Source: Emydura subglobosa
Taxonomy: Eukaryota; Chordata; Testudines; Chelidae
DNA: 64,000 nucleotides
Assembly: GCA_007922225.1 (NCBI GenBank)
Contig: ML679963.1
Span: forward strand, 3,945,176-4,009,175
Reading direction: 5' to 3'
Numbering within the stretch: position 1 is the stretch's first letter; every line of letters begins with the position of its first letter. The notes under the pieces are model-generated. The model saw only the letters and a list, made by a program, of their open reading frames with translations. It ran no database searches and had not been told where the DNA came from. Made by a program: the position numbers and the translations under genes. This document shows positions 24,206-36,685 of the stretch, in pieces.

Positions 24206-26879
24206 CCCCTTGGTTGCAAAGAGCATTTAGCTGTGTCAGTGCCAGTTCTCGCTCCCAAGGACCTGCTTCAGTGCCCAGATGGGAGATTTGGGTGCACAGG
24301 TAGGTGCCCTGCTCTGTAACTGTGTTTCTGCACTTGGGCGTGCGTTACTATGAAGGACACTGGGCAGAATTAAAGGTGCTGTGTTTATATTTTGGAGGTG
24401 GGAGACGCAGGTAGAAATAGTGACCCAAATAGGAAATAGGTGGGGGAAAAGGGAAGTGGCACTGCTTTCTTTGCCCTCACCCAACAACCCTGGCATGGTA
24501 CAGTAGATTCTACCTGTGCAGACAGGCAGGGTAGTGTCTGGCTTGCCACCTAAGCCCTCCCTCTTCATACAGCAAACCTCTTCTGAATCTTTTGTACAAC
24601 TGCTGTGGCAGGTGAACCGGAAACCAGTGCCCTGAACCAAACAAACCAGGATTAATCATGGGCTAGGGCTTAACAGCAGGGCCGCTTTTAGCTGCTGGGT
24701 GACAAGTGATGATTGGCAGATTCCTCCTTTTCTTGCTGCTCTTGGTTTCCTTTGTGAATTGGTAATGTGAAACACCAGGAGCACTTCTCCTGAAACTTCT
24801 GCCTTGAGAAGAACCATTCAGGAATGGTGCCTCAGTCCCCGCCTAGCCGCATTTCTGGCGCTGCTAGGAAAAAACTGGCCCATCACCAGCACCCCTCTCC
24901 TAAGTGGGGCCCTCTGCAGGTTGCTAGTGAAATCCCAGCCCTCTGCTCCACTGACAGGCACTTGCATGTTTTAGTAACCTTTAGTTTGCTTCAGAGAAAT
25001 GAATTAAATATTTCAATCTCCAGTGAGTGTGACTGAGAGGACGCCCCCCCCCTTCCTCCCTCCCATCTTCAGCCCTGGTCCTGCTGAATGCACTGCTCGT
25101 GCAAAGAGGGGAGAGCAGGCTCAGGACAGGGGGCATCTCTGACAATTAACAAGCACTTACAGGAGTTTAAATTTAATCCCAACTGGTAATTAACAGCCAG
25201 GAAAGTCCCAACCTTCAGGCCACTGTTGCCATTGTGAGGCAAATAAATAAAATATCCAAGACTGGTTTGTCTCCCTGATGCAGGTGATGCAGTTTTCTCG
25301 AGTTTACTGTTCTGTTCTCTTGCTAACAGTTAATGCTCTGTACGGTGACCTTCATGAACTCCTGTAGTGAGTTATTGCAATGCACTCCTCCTGCAAGTCC
25401 ACTGGGAAATTTTAGTTAATGCTGCCCACTTACTTGGCTGTATTTCATGCCTGGGTGTCCAGTTAATTGCTGGTTACGATCCAGGATGTTACGTTTGATC
25501 TACCATATAAAACAATGTGTGTTTCAGATTCTTGGAGATCACCTCTCCAGCTGACAGTCCCTAGAGTCACTCGTCTGGACGCTGGGAGCCGAGCATGTCC
25601 TCCACTCTGGAATTTGCTCCCTTTTCTTGCTTTGACTGAGTCCTGGGTGTTGTCAGGCCTGTTAACCTATGTCTTTCCTGAGGAAGTGTGTGGTTCCTTG
25701 CCTTGTGGGGAGATTTTCTGTATCATTAGCTGATGAATGATTAGAGAGTTCTTTTTCTTGTATCCATGTTTAGAAGTCATGGTTTATGCATTCTGCTATA
25801 AATTGGAAATTATAAATAACTCCTGGGAGAAAGCAGAACTTCAGTATCATTGTCCTGTTAGATGCATAATGCAAACTAGCAGCCTGAGATCAAAAATATT
25901 CCACACGCATCAGCTGTTTAGCATGCGTTTGTTCTCCATGCTTGTTTGGCCGTCCTGTCCTAATGCAATTCCTGCCTGCAATTGAGTTACTGTATCTGGT
26001 ATCTTTCAAAACACACTGGTAATCGGCCTTAATGAACACTTTATCTTGTGCCAAGCAAGTTTGCAGACCTAGAGCCAGTCCTCCCGCAGCCTGTGGCTCC
26101 AAGACATGCATGGTGCCGTTGATGACAGGAATAAAATGGAAATCAGAACTCTGCCAGGAAGATAAATGGCTGTCAGTGCCTCCTTAGACCTCTTTTGTGA
26201 GAACGTGTCTAATTTTGAAACTATTTTACAAAGTTGGGGAACGTTTAAGGTGAGCAAGGCATTCAAATCAGGCTTGGCTGAAGCTGGAAAAGATAATTCC
26301 TTTTTGCAATCTTGTTGAGTTTCATTCGCCTCCTACCCTCATGGAACCATCTCCTGTAAGGCGGTGATTGATTTCACGTGAGGTTCTTTTCGGAAGAGCT
26401 ATGCTGCCTCCTCACCTGACAGCCCTACTAGCTGATTCACTTATTTTATTTTATGCTGGAAGGGAGCTGTACTTGAGTGACATGAAATATGATTGGTTTT
26501 GCAGGGTTTTAGATGTTCATATTAATTAGTTCCCTCCCTGTATTCCAGCCGTGCTTTATGTTCCTGTAGGATTGACTATCTCTCCATAAGGTCAAAGAAA
26601 GAGCCTTGCACTTACAGGTGTCTCTTCGTCCAACCAACTTTCCTTAATCATGGTAGTGGAATAAACCTCAGTAGTGTTGTGCAAATCCAAGATCTCTTCT
26701 ATAGCCAGACTGCTTTTGAAAGCTACCTAAAGGAGCAAACACTAGGAAGAGGTTCCCATTCTAAAGGGACCAAATACATATGAATCCAAGTTAAGCAGGT
26801 GTGCTCAAAGCTTTGGGGGGAGAGACTGGTGATTTTTGCACAGATCCCAGCAAAAGTTAGATATGTGCTGTTTACTGGG

Positions 26880-27410
26880 GCTTCTAGTTGCTGCCATAAT
26901 GCAAACAAGATTAGAGCTCTGTTGCGCTGGGCGCTGTACAAACCTGTGGTAAGGGCTATTCTACATGGGAGCTTTTCCCAGTTACACCAGTTAACTTTAA
27001 CTCCATAACCACTATAGTGATACCCTGTAGCTCCTTGGGTGGGGACTCTAATTCTGGAATAAGAGTGGCCTTTTCAGTTTAGCTTAAACTGCTTCCAAAG
27101 AAACATATAAGCTAAACTGGAAGATTCTCCTGTACTGAAATAAGAGTGTCCACATGGGGGAGCTACACCAGCATAACTAGAAAGGTTTAAATTCACACCC
27201 TGCTTCCACCCCATAGCTCTCCTGTGTCGACAAGCCCTAAGAGACAGTTCCTGCCCCAAAGAGCTTACAGTCTAGATAGACTAGACAGACAAAGGATGGG
27301 AGGGGAAGTGACTTAGCCAAAATCACACAGCAAGTCAGTGGAAAAGGTGAGAACAGAACCCAGGTCTCTCGACTCTTAGCCCAGTGCCCTGCCCGCTGGA
27401 TTTGGCTGCC
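26880..27410 (-). repeat. MIR/CORE-type SINE copy, split by a MITE
   Basis: The left part ends CTGGGCGCTGTACAAAC..GG. The right part resumes GAGACAGTTCCTGCCCCAAA, then GAGCTTACAGTCTAGATAGA, then CACACAGCAAGTCAGTGG and ACAGAACCCAGGTCTC. The order and orientation match the other full copies (for example 62255-62490). The gap is the MITE at 26953-27237. Confidence 0.85.
26953..27237. mobile_element. 285-bp Harbinger-like MITE inserted in a SINE
   Basis: The terminal inverted repeats are GGGCTATTCTACATGGGAG at the left and, as reverse complement of the right end, GGGCTTGTCGACACAGGAG (14 of 19 match). The element is flanked by TAA at 26950-26952 and 27238-27240. A 3-bp TWA target duplication with GGG.. 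termini is typical of PIF/Harbinger. Removing the element and one TAA restores an uninterrupted SINE. There is no coding capacity. Confidence 0.85.
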
Positions 27411-27479
27411 TGTGGGTTCTGTCTGAATCTCGGGTGAGGCTTTGTACAGTGTAGTCAGCAGTCTCATCCCATGACTGCT

Positions 27480-27750
27480 TAGGCCTACTCCATGCTAGAA
27501 AATTAGGTCAGCTGAACAACATCGCTCCACACCTTTGAGTGACATAGTGCAGCCATCCTGACGCTGGCGTAGACAGCGCTAGGCTGAAGGAAGACGTCTT
27601 TCATTGACCTAGCTACTGCCTCTCAGGGAGATGGATTACTTATGCCTGTGGAAGAACCCCTCCCGTCAGTGCAGGTAGTGTTTACACGGAAGAGCTACAG
27701 CAGCCGCGCAGCTGCAGTTGTGCCCCTCTAGTGTTTCGAGTGTAGACGCA
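27480..27750. mobile_element. MITE related to the GTGTAGAC family
   Basis: The right end is CGAGTGTAGACGCAC. The interior contains GGCGTAGACAGCGCTAGGCT, CTCAGGGAGATGGATTACTT and AACCCCTCCCGTCAG, an order I recognise from a widespread sauropsid non-autonomous element. It lies only 70 bp after the split SINE. The terminal repeats are diverged and no clear target duplication is visible. Confidence 0.65.
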
Positions 27751-29243
27751 CTATTATTCTATGCTGAGATTTAGGAACACCTTGTTGATGACACCAGACA
27801 AAAGATTGTATTGGGTTTGTGGGATTGCAAGGAACCAGAGAACAGAGTGAGTCTGTCTGTTCAACAGCCTCGATAAAACATCCCTTTGTATATTAGTTAC
27901 TGTAGAGTCCTGTCTCTTTTCTAGTGGGAGGGACACACCAGTTTGGTTAGGACATAATAAAGGAAGAATTTGGTTTTTGGGGTTTTTTTTAACCTATTCA
28001 TCTATCCCAAAACAGATTTAAAGCCAGATTACCTGACAAGTGTTGAGTGATTCTGATCAGGCCTTCTTTTAACCCTTGGATAAAATAATTGGAGGGTGAT
28101 TTTTGCTGTAGTTTCTTTGAAGGGAATGAAAAATTGCTCCAGAATATAGGATGCCTTTTGTAAAAGAGCAAGTCCATCTAAGCAGCAGGAGTGGCAGCTC
28201 TTAAAGCATGAGAGAAACCTTTTACTTCCCAGTGTGCTAAGTGCCCTGCTTGCCTATAACACGGTGCTTGCAAAACAAAGATGATGGATGTAACAATGCG
28301 TCTGAAATACTCTGCAGACAACTTTTACGTATTGATTTCATCAGAGCTCATTACATTGAGAAATGGGCAGAATGAGGAGGACTCTCCAGCTTTACACCCA
28401 ATTACAGTGGAAATTGCTGCTCAGTCAGGCTGTCCCGATATCAGGGAATTAATGGAAAAGCCCTACTTCAAATCAGCAGGCCTTTTCTACAGAACAATGC
28501 GTCATTCTCCTCCCCAGTGGGGGGAGGAAAAAGAGTCAAAGTTTTATTAAGCTCAGTCCATCATTATCACCGTTGGGGGGAGGCGGAGAAGGAGGCAGAG
28601 TGAGCGGGAAGAGGGAACACAGGCTGTCGTAAAATCGATCGTCCTTTCATCACTGGGATTCTGCACTCTTCTTTTGCCCAGAAGGTATTCTGGGCTCCAT
28701 GATGGAAAAAAAAAGTGACGGGATGAAGCTGTTGCTGTTCAGGGAGCGCTTGTTTGAGCTACGTGAACTCAGCACTGGTGAGAGATGTTGGGTCGGCAGC
28801 CTGGAGATGAAGCCCCTCTCTCTAGCTCCTGAAGATGACAGAGTGGGGAGTGGTGCTGCAAGGTGCCCCACGCTTCTGCTGCCCCACCAATGGGGGAGGA
28901 GGTGGCTTGGTCTCCAGGGCCTGATCGGGCCAGTTAAGTCTAAGGGGATCGTTTTGTTGACATCAGCAGGTTCTAGCTAAGACCCCCGTTGAGTAGTTAA
29001 CCCTTCTCGTGCAGGCTGGGATGTGCAGCATCTGTGACGTGGCCACCTATCCCCCTGGAAGTGGCCTGAGACCCACCAGACTTGTTTCTCACACACCACT
29101 AGCTGGAACGTCGTTCAGCTCACGTTTAAGTTTAAAGCAGGCTGGGGGATAGGTAGGATAATTGGCCTTCTAGTATTCCTCTCACAGAGCCTCTTTCACT
29201 CCCAAACGGGCTTTGCGCAGAGGGTAGTAAATTTCTCCTAGAG

Positions 29244-29458
29244 CAGTGGTTTTCAAACATTTTAGGTTGTGTAACCCTTTCCAAGTAATGTACCCTACTG
29301 CATACCCCATCTGAGAGAGGGTCAGAATATACTTATGATTAGATTGCCAAGTCTTACGAAACAAAATGTGTTGTCTGCCATAATAGGATTTTTCTCACAT
29401 ACCCCCTGACGAGAGCTCGTTCACCAAGGGGTATGTGTATCCCAACTGAAAACCACTG
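29244..29458. mobile_element. 215-bp hAT-like MITE
   Basis: The left end is CAGTGGTTTTCAAACAT. The right end, reverse-complemented, is CAGTGGTTTTCAGTTGGG. The flanks are TCCTAGAG (29236-29243) and CCCTAGAG (29459-29466), an 8-bp target duplication with one mismatch. TGTACCCTACTGCATACCCC and CATACCCCCTGACGAGAGC inside are degenerate internal repeats. Confidence 0.87.
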
Positions 29459-31183
29459 CCCTAGAGTGAGGGATGGAGCTGTCTTCTCCCCTTGCTTGGA
29501 AAGCATCAGCATTTCTTTCATTTGTGGAGTGCCTGGCCTAACAGTGGAGAAGATGGGCACACCAGTTCTCTGCTGTTGTGATTGCATGAGCCTGGTCTGG
29601 AGACTTCCTATTAAGTATCATCCATCTGGATCCCCGTGGTAGCTGGAATTGCGGTGCTGCCACACCTCCTGTTGTGCAGCTAGCAGTGATGTACACCTGA
29701 TGCCCAGTTGGCAGTGCTATGCGGGAAGTGTGGGGGATGAGGTGTGTGGGTTTCTACCTAAGCCCTGGGATGCCATGAGTTTATGCCCTGATGCATGAAG
29801 TTTGGTTACGCTGTCTTACATCCAGCAGCATTATTTGTCTCTGTGATCCCCACAGGCTGACTACATGCTGGTGGAGGAAGTATTGCCTTATATTTGTTTT
29901 AATTTACTTGCTGTTTGTTCACTGACACCCCGATGCGCCTCCCCAAAAAAAGCCTCTTTAGCCAACAGACCCAAAAACTCTCTCTAGCTTTTTCCAGGGT
30001 CTCATAGGTTACTGCTTGGCTTTCTTGCTTTTGCCTCTGCCGCTCTCTCTGTGTCTGTTCTCAGTTTCTATGTTCATTCTGCCTTCCTTCACACCCCCTT
30101 GGTTACAGTACCCACCTGGTGGTAGTTTCTGGACAGAATCTATTAGGCTTTGTTTTAGGTTAGACCCCCCCACCCCACCCCTAAGTGTTTCTTACAAACT
30201 ATCTTAAGCAAAAGGTGAGTTCACACATCAGTCTGAATAAGTTTTAACTCAGCCCATCACAAGGTTTCACCTAGTTCATAACATGTTTTCTCACGTGTTG
30301 TCTTTCATTATTTGTTCCCTTTACTGTGAAAATTAAAAAAAACAAGGCTTAATTTATACAATCCCACAGCTTGATAAAGCCTCTACTTTTTCTGTCCTCT
30401 GCTTTTATTTGCTGCAGCAGCACTTCACATCTGTGTCCAGCCTCGCCAGGAGTGTGATGTAATGTCATCTAAAATAAAGAGCAATGGAAGTAACTAGTCC
30501 ATTAGTCCAGATGGCATTGTTTAATCAAGCTTTCTTTGGTGTGTGCTGCATATTCTGGGCTGCCAAGGACCTGCACCAGTTTATTCCTGCTCTGTATTTT
30601 CCTACTGGAGCTAGAAGTTGTTTTAAGAGATGTGGATTATGTATTCATTTCCTTAATGCTATATAGTTTTACTGCCCTTCTTCAGCCCTTTTTTAAAAAT
30701 GCCACTGGATAGTTTTCCTAACCATGCCATCTACGTCCCCAGTGGTTAAACAGTGGCAACATTTGTATTTTCTTTTGGTTACCCTATTATTGTCAATTCC
30801 AAGTGTCCAAAAATTACAAGTCAGCCCCTCCCTTCTCCCCAATATCATGAGATTTATTTTTATTTGGGGGATTTCCCACTCTCCTCCCCACATTTTCAAG
30901 TTTTTCTCTGCAACCCAACGGGCTAGAAAGTGACACTAAAAAAAAGTGAAAGCTGAGATTGTAGTGTGATCACCTGACTCCAGGAACTGGGGCTTTAAGA
31001 AAAACACCAAATATCGCACAAGTTGTGAAATAGTCGTGTGGGTGGGCAGTGCTGCCCTGAATGAGCAATTATAGGAGTCAATTGAAAAGTCTCACTTTAA
31101 GATGATTTTAAAAAGACTTTAGACCTGGGGAAAGATTCAGGGTTGACAGTCCTAGAGTGGGAAGGCCCCTCTCTGGTCCTCAT

Positions 31184-31350
31184 TCAGCAAAGCAACTAAG
31201 CAGGTATGTTTACTTTAAAAAAACATGCTGAGTTTCAGCCTTCTACAGTAAAATGTGAGCGTGTGCTCAGATTCCATTAAAGCCAATGGGGCTCAATCGC
31301 TTGCTTGCAGTTAGGTATGCGCTTAAGTGCAATGCTAGATCAGGGCCTTT
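31184..31350. repeat. Fold-back repeat related to 43432-43568
   Basis: TCATTCAGCAAAGCAACTAA, then GATTCCATTAAAGCCAATGG, then TATGCGCTTAAGTGCAATGC share order with the copy at 43.4 kb, more diverged. Confidence 0.55.
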
Positions 31351-31469
31351 CTCCACAGAGCAGGTGAAACCTGGGCAGTGGCAGGCCAGACTGCCCCTCA
31401 CTCGCCCCTTGTTTGTTCTGGAAAGGGCTGCCAGATTTTTCGAAGTCAATGGAAAGTGTCCTCACCCAG

Positions 31470-31815
31470 TATGACTCTGGCCCTTTAAGAGGGAGCAGGG
31501 CCAGTGGAGCTGTGCTGCATCAGTTGACCCAGATTAAGCTTTAAAAGAGGAGGCCTGGGATGGGGGAAGAGGTAATGAGAGTCAGAGTCAGAAAGCTGCA
31601 GGAGCAGCAGGATGGGGAGAGTCCTGGAGGGGAGGCAGTGAGAGCCTGAAAGGTAAAGGAGAAACCTCCCTTGGGGTTTGTCACCCACAGGAAGCTGAGG
31701 AGCTGGCTTTGTTCTGTTTAAGGCTGGGCAATAAAACTGCGTCAGAGAGACTGTGGTTGGCAGTGCATCCTTTGCAAGCTGGGGAGAAACCCTTGTCACT
31801 CTCCGCTTCACACGC
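31470..31815 (+). repeat. Possible solo LTR
   Basis: CTGGCCCTTTAAGAGGGAGC near the start, a purine-rich middle and GGCTGGGCAATAAAACTGCG (a polyadenylation signal) followed by CTTGTCACTCTCCGC look like U3, R and U5 of a retroelement LTR. No clean TG..CA ends, target duplication, primer site or internal coding region were seen, so the call is tentative. Confidence 0.3.
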
Positions 31816-33528
31816 GCCAACCCCTAGCCAGGAGACTGGTGCATCTCCACTGCCTTTCAGTCCTGGGCACCCATGCTGAGAGTGCCGGTATAGTGGCCAG
31901 TTCGAGCCGGCTGGAGAAGTGGTTCCTAAGGTGATTTTTCTCTGTTCTCCGACTTGTAACCTGTAAACATCCTGCTGATCATCACGACTGGCCGGACGCC
32001 CGTGCAGGGAAAGAGATGGCCTCTTGTTTCACTGCGGTGATGTGGAGCTAGGAAGTACAGATTAGTCACCAGCAGGATTTGGACTTGGATACTTAATTTT
32101 GACCTTTAGGTTGGCAGCCCCTGAGTTTATTCAGACTCTGGAGCAGACTGAATGATCTGGCAACCTTCTCATCAAGAGGTGTTCAGCTTTTGAAACAAGG
32201 TGTGTGAAGATGAATCCCTCATGAGCCTGCTTTCTGGCAAAGCTCCTTAGGATTTATATGCTAACGAGAGACCCTTAATTACAAGCCAGTGCCTTGATCC
32301 ATCTCATAGGCAGAAAGCAGCTGGGGTGCTCTGATGATCTCCTTGGGGAGTGGAACACATTCCCACTAAACTTCCTAGTGCCTGTTCCAGGCTGACATTT
32401 AGGTATTTATTGGGCAACTCTGTGTCCTAAGATGTGGCCAGCCTTCCTAACAAGATGGAGTAGACTTCCCACGAGGCCTTGCAATGAATGAGTAATAACT
32501 GGATAATGTGCAACAAGAGCAGAACAAAAAATGAAAATAAATTCATCCCAAAAATGACTCTGGGAAGCATCTCAATAACGCATTAATAAGAGAAACTCAT
32601 CAGGGTGGTTCGTTATTTTCAGAAATGGATCGGACGTTCGGGCACAGTAGTTTGTTTTTTAGTGACACTAAGTTATGGTGCCAATACTTTATGGAAAAGG
32701 CCTTGTGCTGTTTGAGAATTACATGATAGTATCCTGCTGCACCAGGTGTCGTCCCTGGTTTGACAGTGTTGTGCAGGAGTTGAACTGAACTGCTTTCTAG
32801 CTCTTATGGCTTTGTTTATGCTAGAAAATTGGACCACTGGCATTGGAACTGGTGGGCGAGCACTGCTGTCTGCGCTAGCCATGCTGTTTTGGGTACATAG
32901 TGTTTTTCCCATGTCCATACTAGTCCTGTGTAACATTTTTGCTGTCACAATGTCCCTTGGGTTCTTGGGCTGTGCTTTCTGGCGCAGTTCCTTAAAAGCC
33001 GTGTGCTAAGGAGTCGCTCAGGCTTGCTGGGAACTCTTCTCCAGCTGGTACCAATGAGTCTGTGTTACACTAGGGGACTCTGGAACTGTGGGTGGGACTT
33101 GGCGGAATACCACCACTGTCCCTCACAGGCTCCCCCTCTGAGCCCTGACACTGTGTCTCTCGTTTCTTCTTGCCTCGTTAGGGTGGTAATGGTCCTTCTG
33201 CTGTGGTGCTGTGTTGTGTCCCTCCGGCACAACCTGTTGACAGGCCACATTGAGACGTGGGGTTGAAAAGAACTGCCAAATCTAATCAAATGTAGATCAA
33301 GGAAATGATTTTGAGTCTTCCAGAAACTGTAGCTGTACTAAACACAAGAATGCAAATAAACATCCCGAACAGCAAATTGTTGTTCTTTTTATAAAAATAA
33401 ACCTGAGTTGATTTCCCCCCTCATTCCCCACACACCCTATAAATGAAGTCCCTGTTCCCTTACTGCTGTCTTCCAAGATGCCTATTTTGCTGCTTATTTA
33501 CAGGATAGATAATTGGGTTGCTCTGTGA

Positions 33529-33921
<393 letters not shown>

Positions 33922-36129
33922 TAAGCGTAACCCCGGGGACATCTCAGAGATGCAGGCGGAAAAGGTCACACATCTCTTTATTTGGAAAGAGAGTTTTCTT
34001 TGTACTCAATTCATGCAAGTGGGAAGGAAAAGAATGCCTATTCCAGTGATGCATTGAGAGGGGAAGCCAATGAAATCCATATTCCATACTCCTGTCACCC
34101 AGAAGACCAATCCGCACTGGGTGAATGGCCAGCCAAGATGCAGAGCACCAGAAAATCAACCCCACCGTATTTCAGTTAAATCTGAGCACCTTCAGTCAGC
34201 CACATACTGAGTTGCACCAAGGTCCTTACCAATTGAGACTAGAATGTTACGTGTTTATGGAGATTACCAAGCACCAAGCTCAGTTGCCTAGAACCTTCAC
34301 TGCAAGCAGCCACGGCTGGGATGTTCAGAGCTGAAAGGAGATAAGCACCCAACTGTCATTGACATTAATTGGGAGCTAGACACCTTAACTCCTTCAAGCC
34401 TCTTTGAAAATGTCAGCCCATGTAGCTAGTCAATCTTTCAGGCTATGCTGGGCCTGGGATGTGTTTATAATGGGACGTCAATAGTTAGGATACAGCACAG
34501 AACTCTCCCTTTGTCCTGTGTCAAGCAGTCACCTGTGCATGTGCTTTTCAGACTGGAATCGTGATAGCACATTTATAGCTCCTTCTTTCCACCAGATTGA
34601 GAGATAATTATTATTTCCCAAGGCCCCTCATTTGCACACTTCTCCTGCCGGGATCAGTCACAGCCCTGTGGTGACAGATATTTGATTTATAAGCTGCCTG
34701 AATTTGAATAGCTGGTGAAAAACCCTATAGCATTTCATCATTATAAGCTTCGTAATTCATCAGCTTGGGGTCTGATCTGCAATTTTTTTTCACCTTATAA
34801 TTCCCAAGCTTGCTAAGCATACCTTATTTATGTATTGCTTCTCGCTGGAAATACTGTAGGTGAATTGCAGATCTCGATTAGAAGATGTGTTTTGGAGGAG
34901 GGCCGAAATGCATTTGTAAATTGCTATAAAATGAAATAGAACTTGGTTTAACTTTGCAAAAATATGAGGAATCTGATACCTTGCAAGCAAAGCAGTGTCC
35001 CGCCTGGTCAGGGCGTAGATGGAAAACCTTCAGTGTGGTTTAGTAGATGCAATTCCTTCTTCTGAACCTAGCATGGTGCTGGAAATGCTGCCTTTCTGAT
35101 GTCTGCAACACTGAGGTCCCTTTAGCAACACTTAGCTGTTTACCTCAATGTCTTGGCTACCAATTTGGCGTAACTAACTGCCCCTAACTACATCCCCTCA
35201 CTTCAACTGATTCTGCTTAACTAGGGCTCATTCATTTAACCCTTGCTCTTGCATTGAATTTAATTAATTGAAATTAATAGAGAGACTTTTAACGTTTAGA
35301 TCTGTCCTTCTAAACAGTTGCTGTGATACATCCCAGTGGTGGGCTGTATAGATTCTTATGTACATGATCTGTAAATCTCTTTTATCTAGCTAGTGCCTCC
35401 ATGTAGAAATCAATGAAAGATGTTTTAAAAGAAAGAAGGATTTTGCATATCGCATCTAGGATTGATAGCTTTTTAGCTCGCTGATTGAAATTTGAACATC
35501 TAAAAGTATATGCTGAGAATTTATTTTTTCATGGAAGTATTGAAAACATAATTACTGTAATGTAAAGTTATAGATAGTAGGTGAATTTGGACTCTAAACC
35601 TGCTGTCATTCATAACTCATGTGCTGATGAGAAATGTATCTCCCTGGATTATTATTTCACTTGGAAAATATTAGTCGTGCTGAAAGTGCTGTGGGCTTCT
35701 CAGGCTGGAAAGCATGTGTTTTATTATTTTTTCCTCCATGCCTTTGAAGTTTTCAGCTAGTTTGAGTGTGAAAATCGGTTTATAGAAAGATGACTGGCTG
35801 AGTTGTTTGCTGAAATGCACTGGGGAGAAAAAGTGTTTTGGATTCAGACTTCACCTTTCCATCAGCTCTCTTAATTGTTTCTTGCTGAGGAAATGCCATC
35901 TGGCCAGCCCCCACTGGGGTGGCATGATCATCTCTTGGGACCAGACAGGTGCAGTGTAGGAATGGAGCCTCCGTGTTTGAAATAGTTTTTAATCTCTCCG
36001 TTCTCCTCCTGGTGGAATTATGATTCCCAGCATGTCCCTGATATTGGGATCTGACCCAGCTGTCATCTTCCTCATCAGCTGGTGGTGCGTTGGTTAGTGG
36101 TGTGTTACTCTGTCTTTTTGTTCTGCATT

Positions 36130-36225
36130 CACAGTCTCTAGCACAATGGAGTCCTGGCCCATGACGGGAGCCCCTAGGCATTGTGACAATGCAAATAATT
36201 GTATTAATAATAATAATTGGCAGAG
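36130..36225 (+). repeat. MIR/CORE-type SINE tail
   Basis: GCACAATGGAGTCCTGGCCC, then CCCTAGGCATTGTGACAATG ends in (TAA)n at 36205-36217. The A/T-rich tail creates the isoleucine run in an overlapping minus-strand frame. Confidence 0.85.
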
Positions 36226-36489
36226 AGGAGGATCTTCCTACTTCTCCCACTCCCGGCTTTTCTCCCCAGGGGTTGAGAGCCCCAACAAGAGTCCCATGGG
36301 AACGCACTTGGTTTACAGCTTCCTCTGGAGGGAGGGCAGGATCTCCTGCTCTCCCCAGTCCTTCCGTGTCGAGGGGTGTTCTCATTCCAGCCGTCAGGAA
36401 GCAGAGACGCTGTAGAGAATTTGAACCACAAAGATGGGATGCTCTGGGGGAAGACATTAGTAAAAGGTGAATAGCGGCACCCTGCTCAG

Positions 36490-36685
36490 TCTGATGGCAG
36501 GCCCAGTGGCTAGGACACTGGACTTGGACACTGGAGACCAGGGTTTTGCTGCTGGCTCACCATCTGACCTTGGGCAGGTCACTTTCCCTCTCTCAGGTGT
36601 TCCCCCATCTGTAATGAAGATAATGATATTTACTAAAGTGCTTTGAGATCTACAGATTAAGAAGTGATGTATAAGAGCCATGTGT
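36490..36685 (+). repeat. MIR-like SINE
   Basis: CTAGGACACTGGACTTGGAC, TGACCTTGGGCAGGTCACTT, TCCCCCATCTGTAATGAAGA and TAAAGTGCTTTGAGATCTAC follow MIR in order. Confidence 0.85.

Noticed and set aside
28281..28550. Plus-strand open frame of 89 codons in intron 2
   Set aside because: No known domain, no splice or promoter context; may be chance. Cannot be called a gene from sequence alone.
35780..36457. Minus-strand open frame of 225 codons, the longest outside the CR1 element
   Set aside because: It runs through a SINE tail (the IIIINTII stretch is the reverse of a TAA repeat), resembles no family I know, and overlaps other frames. Treated as chance.
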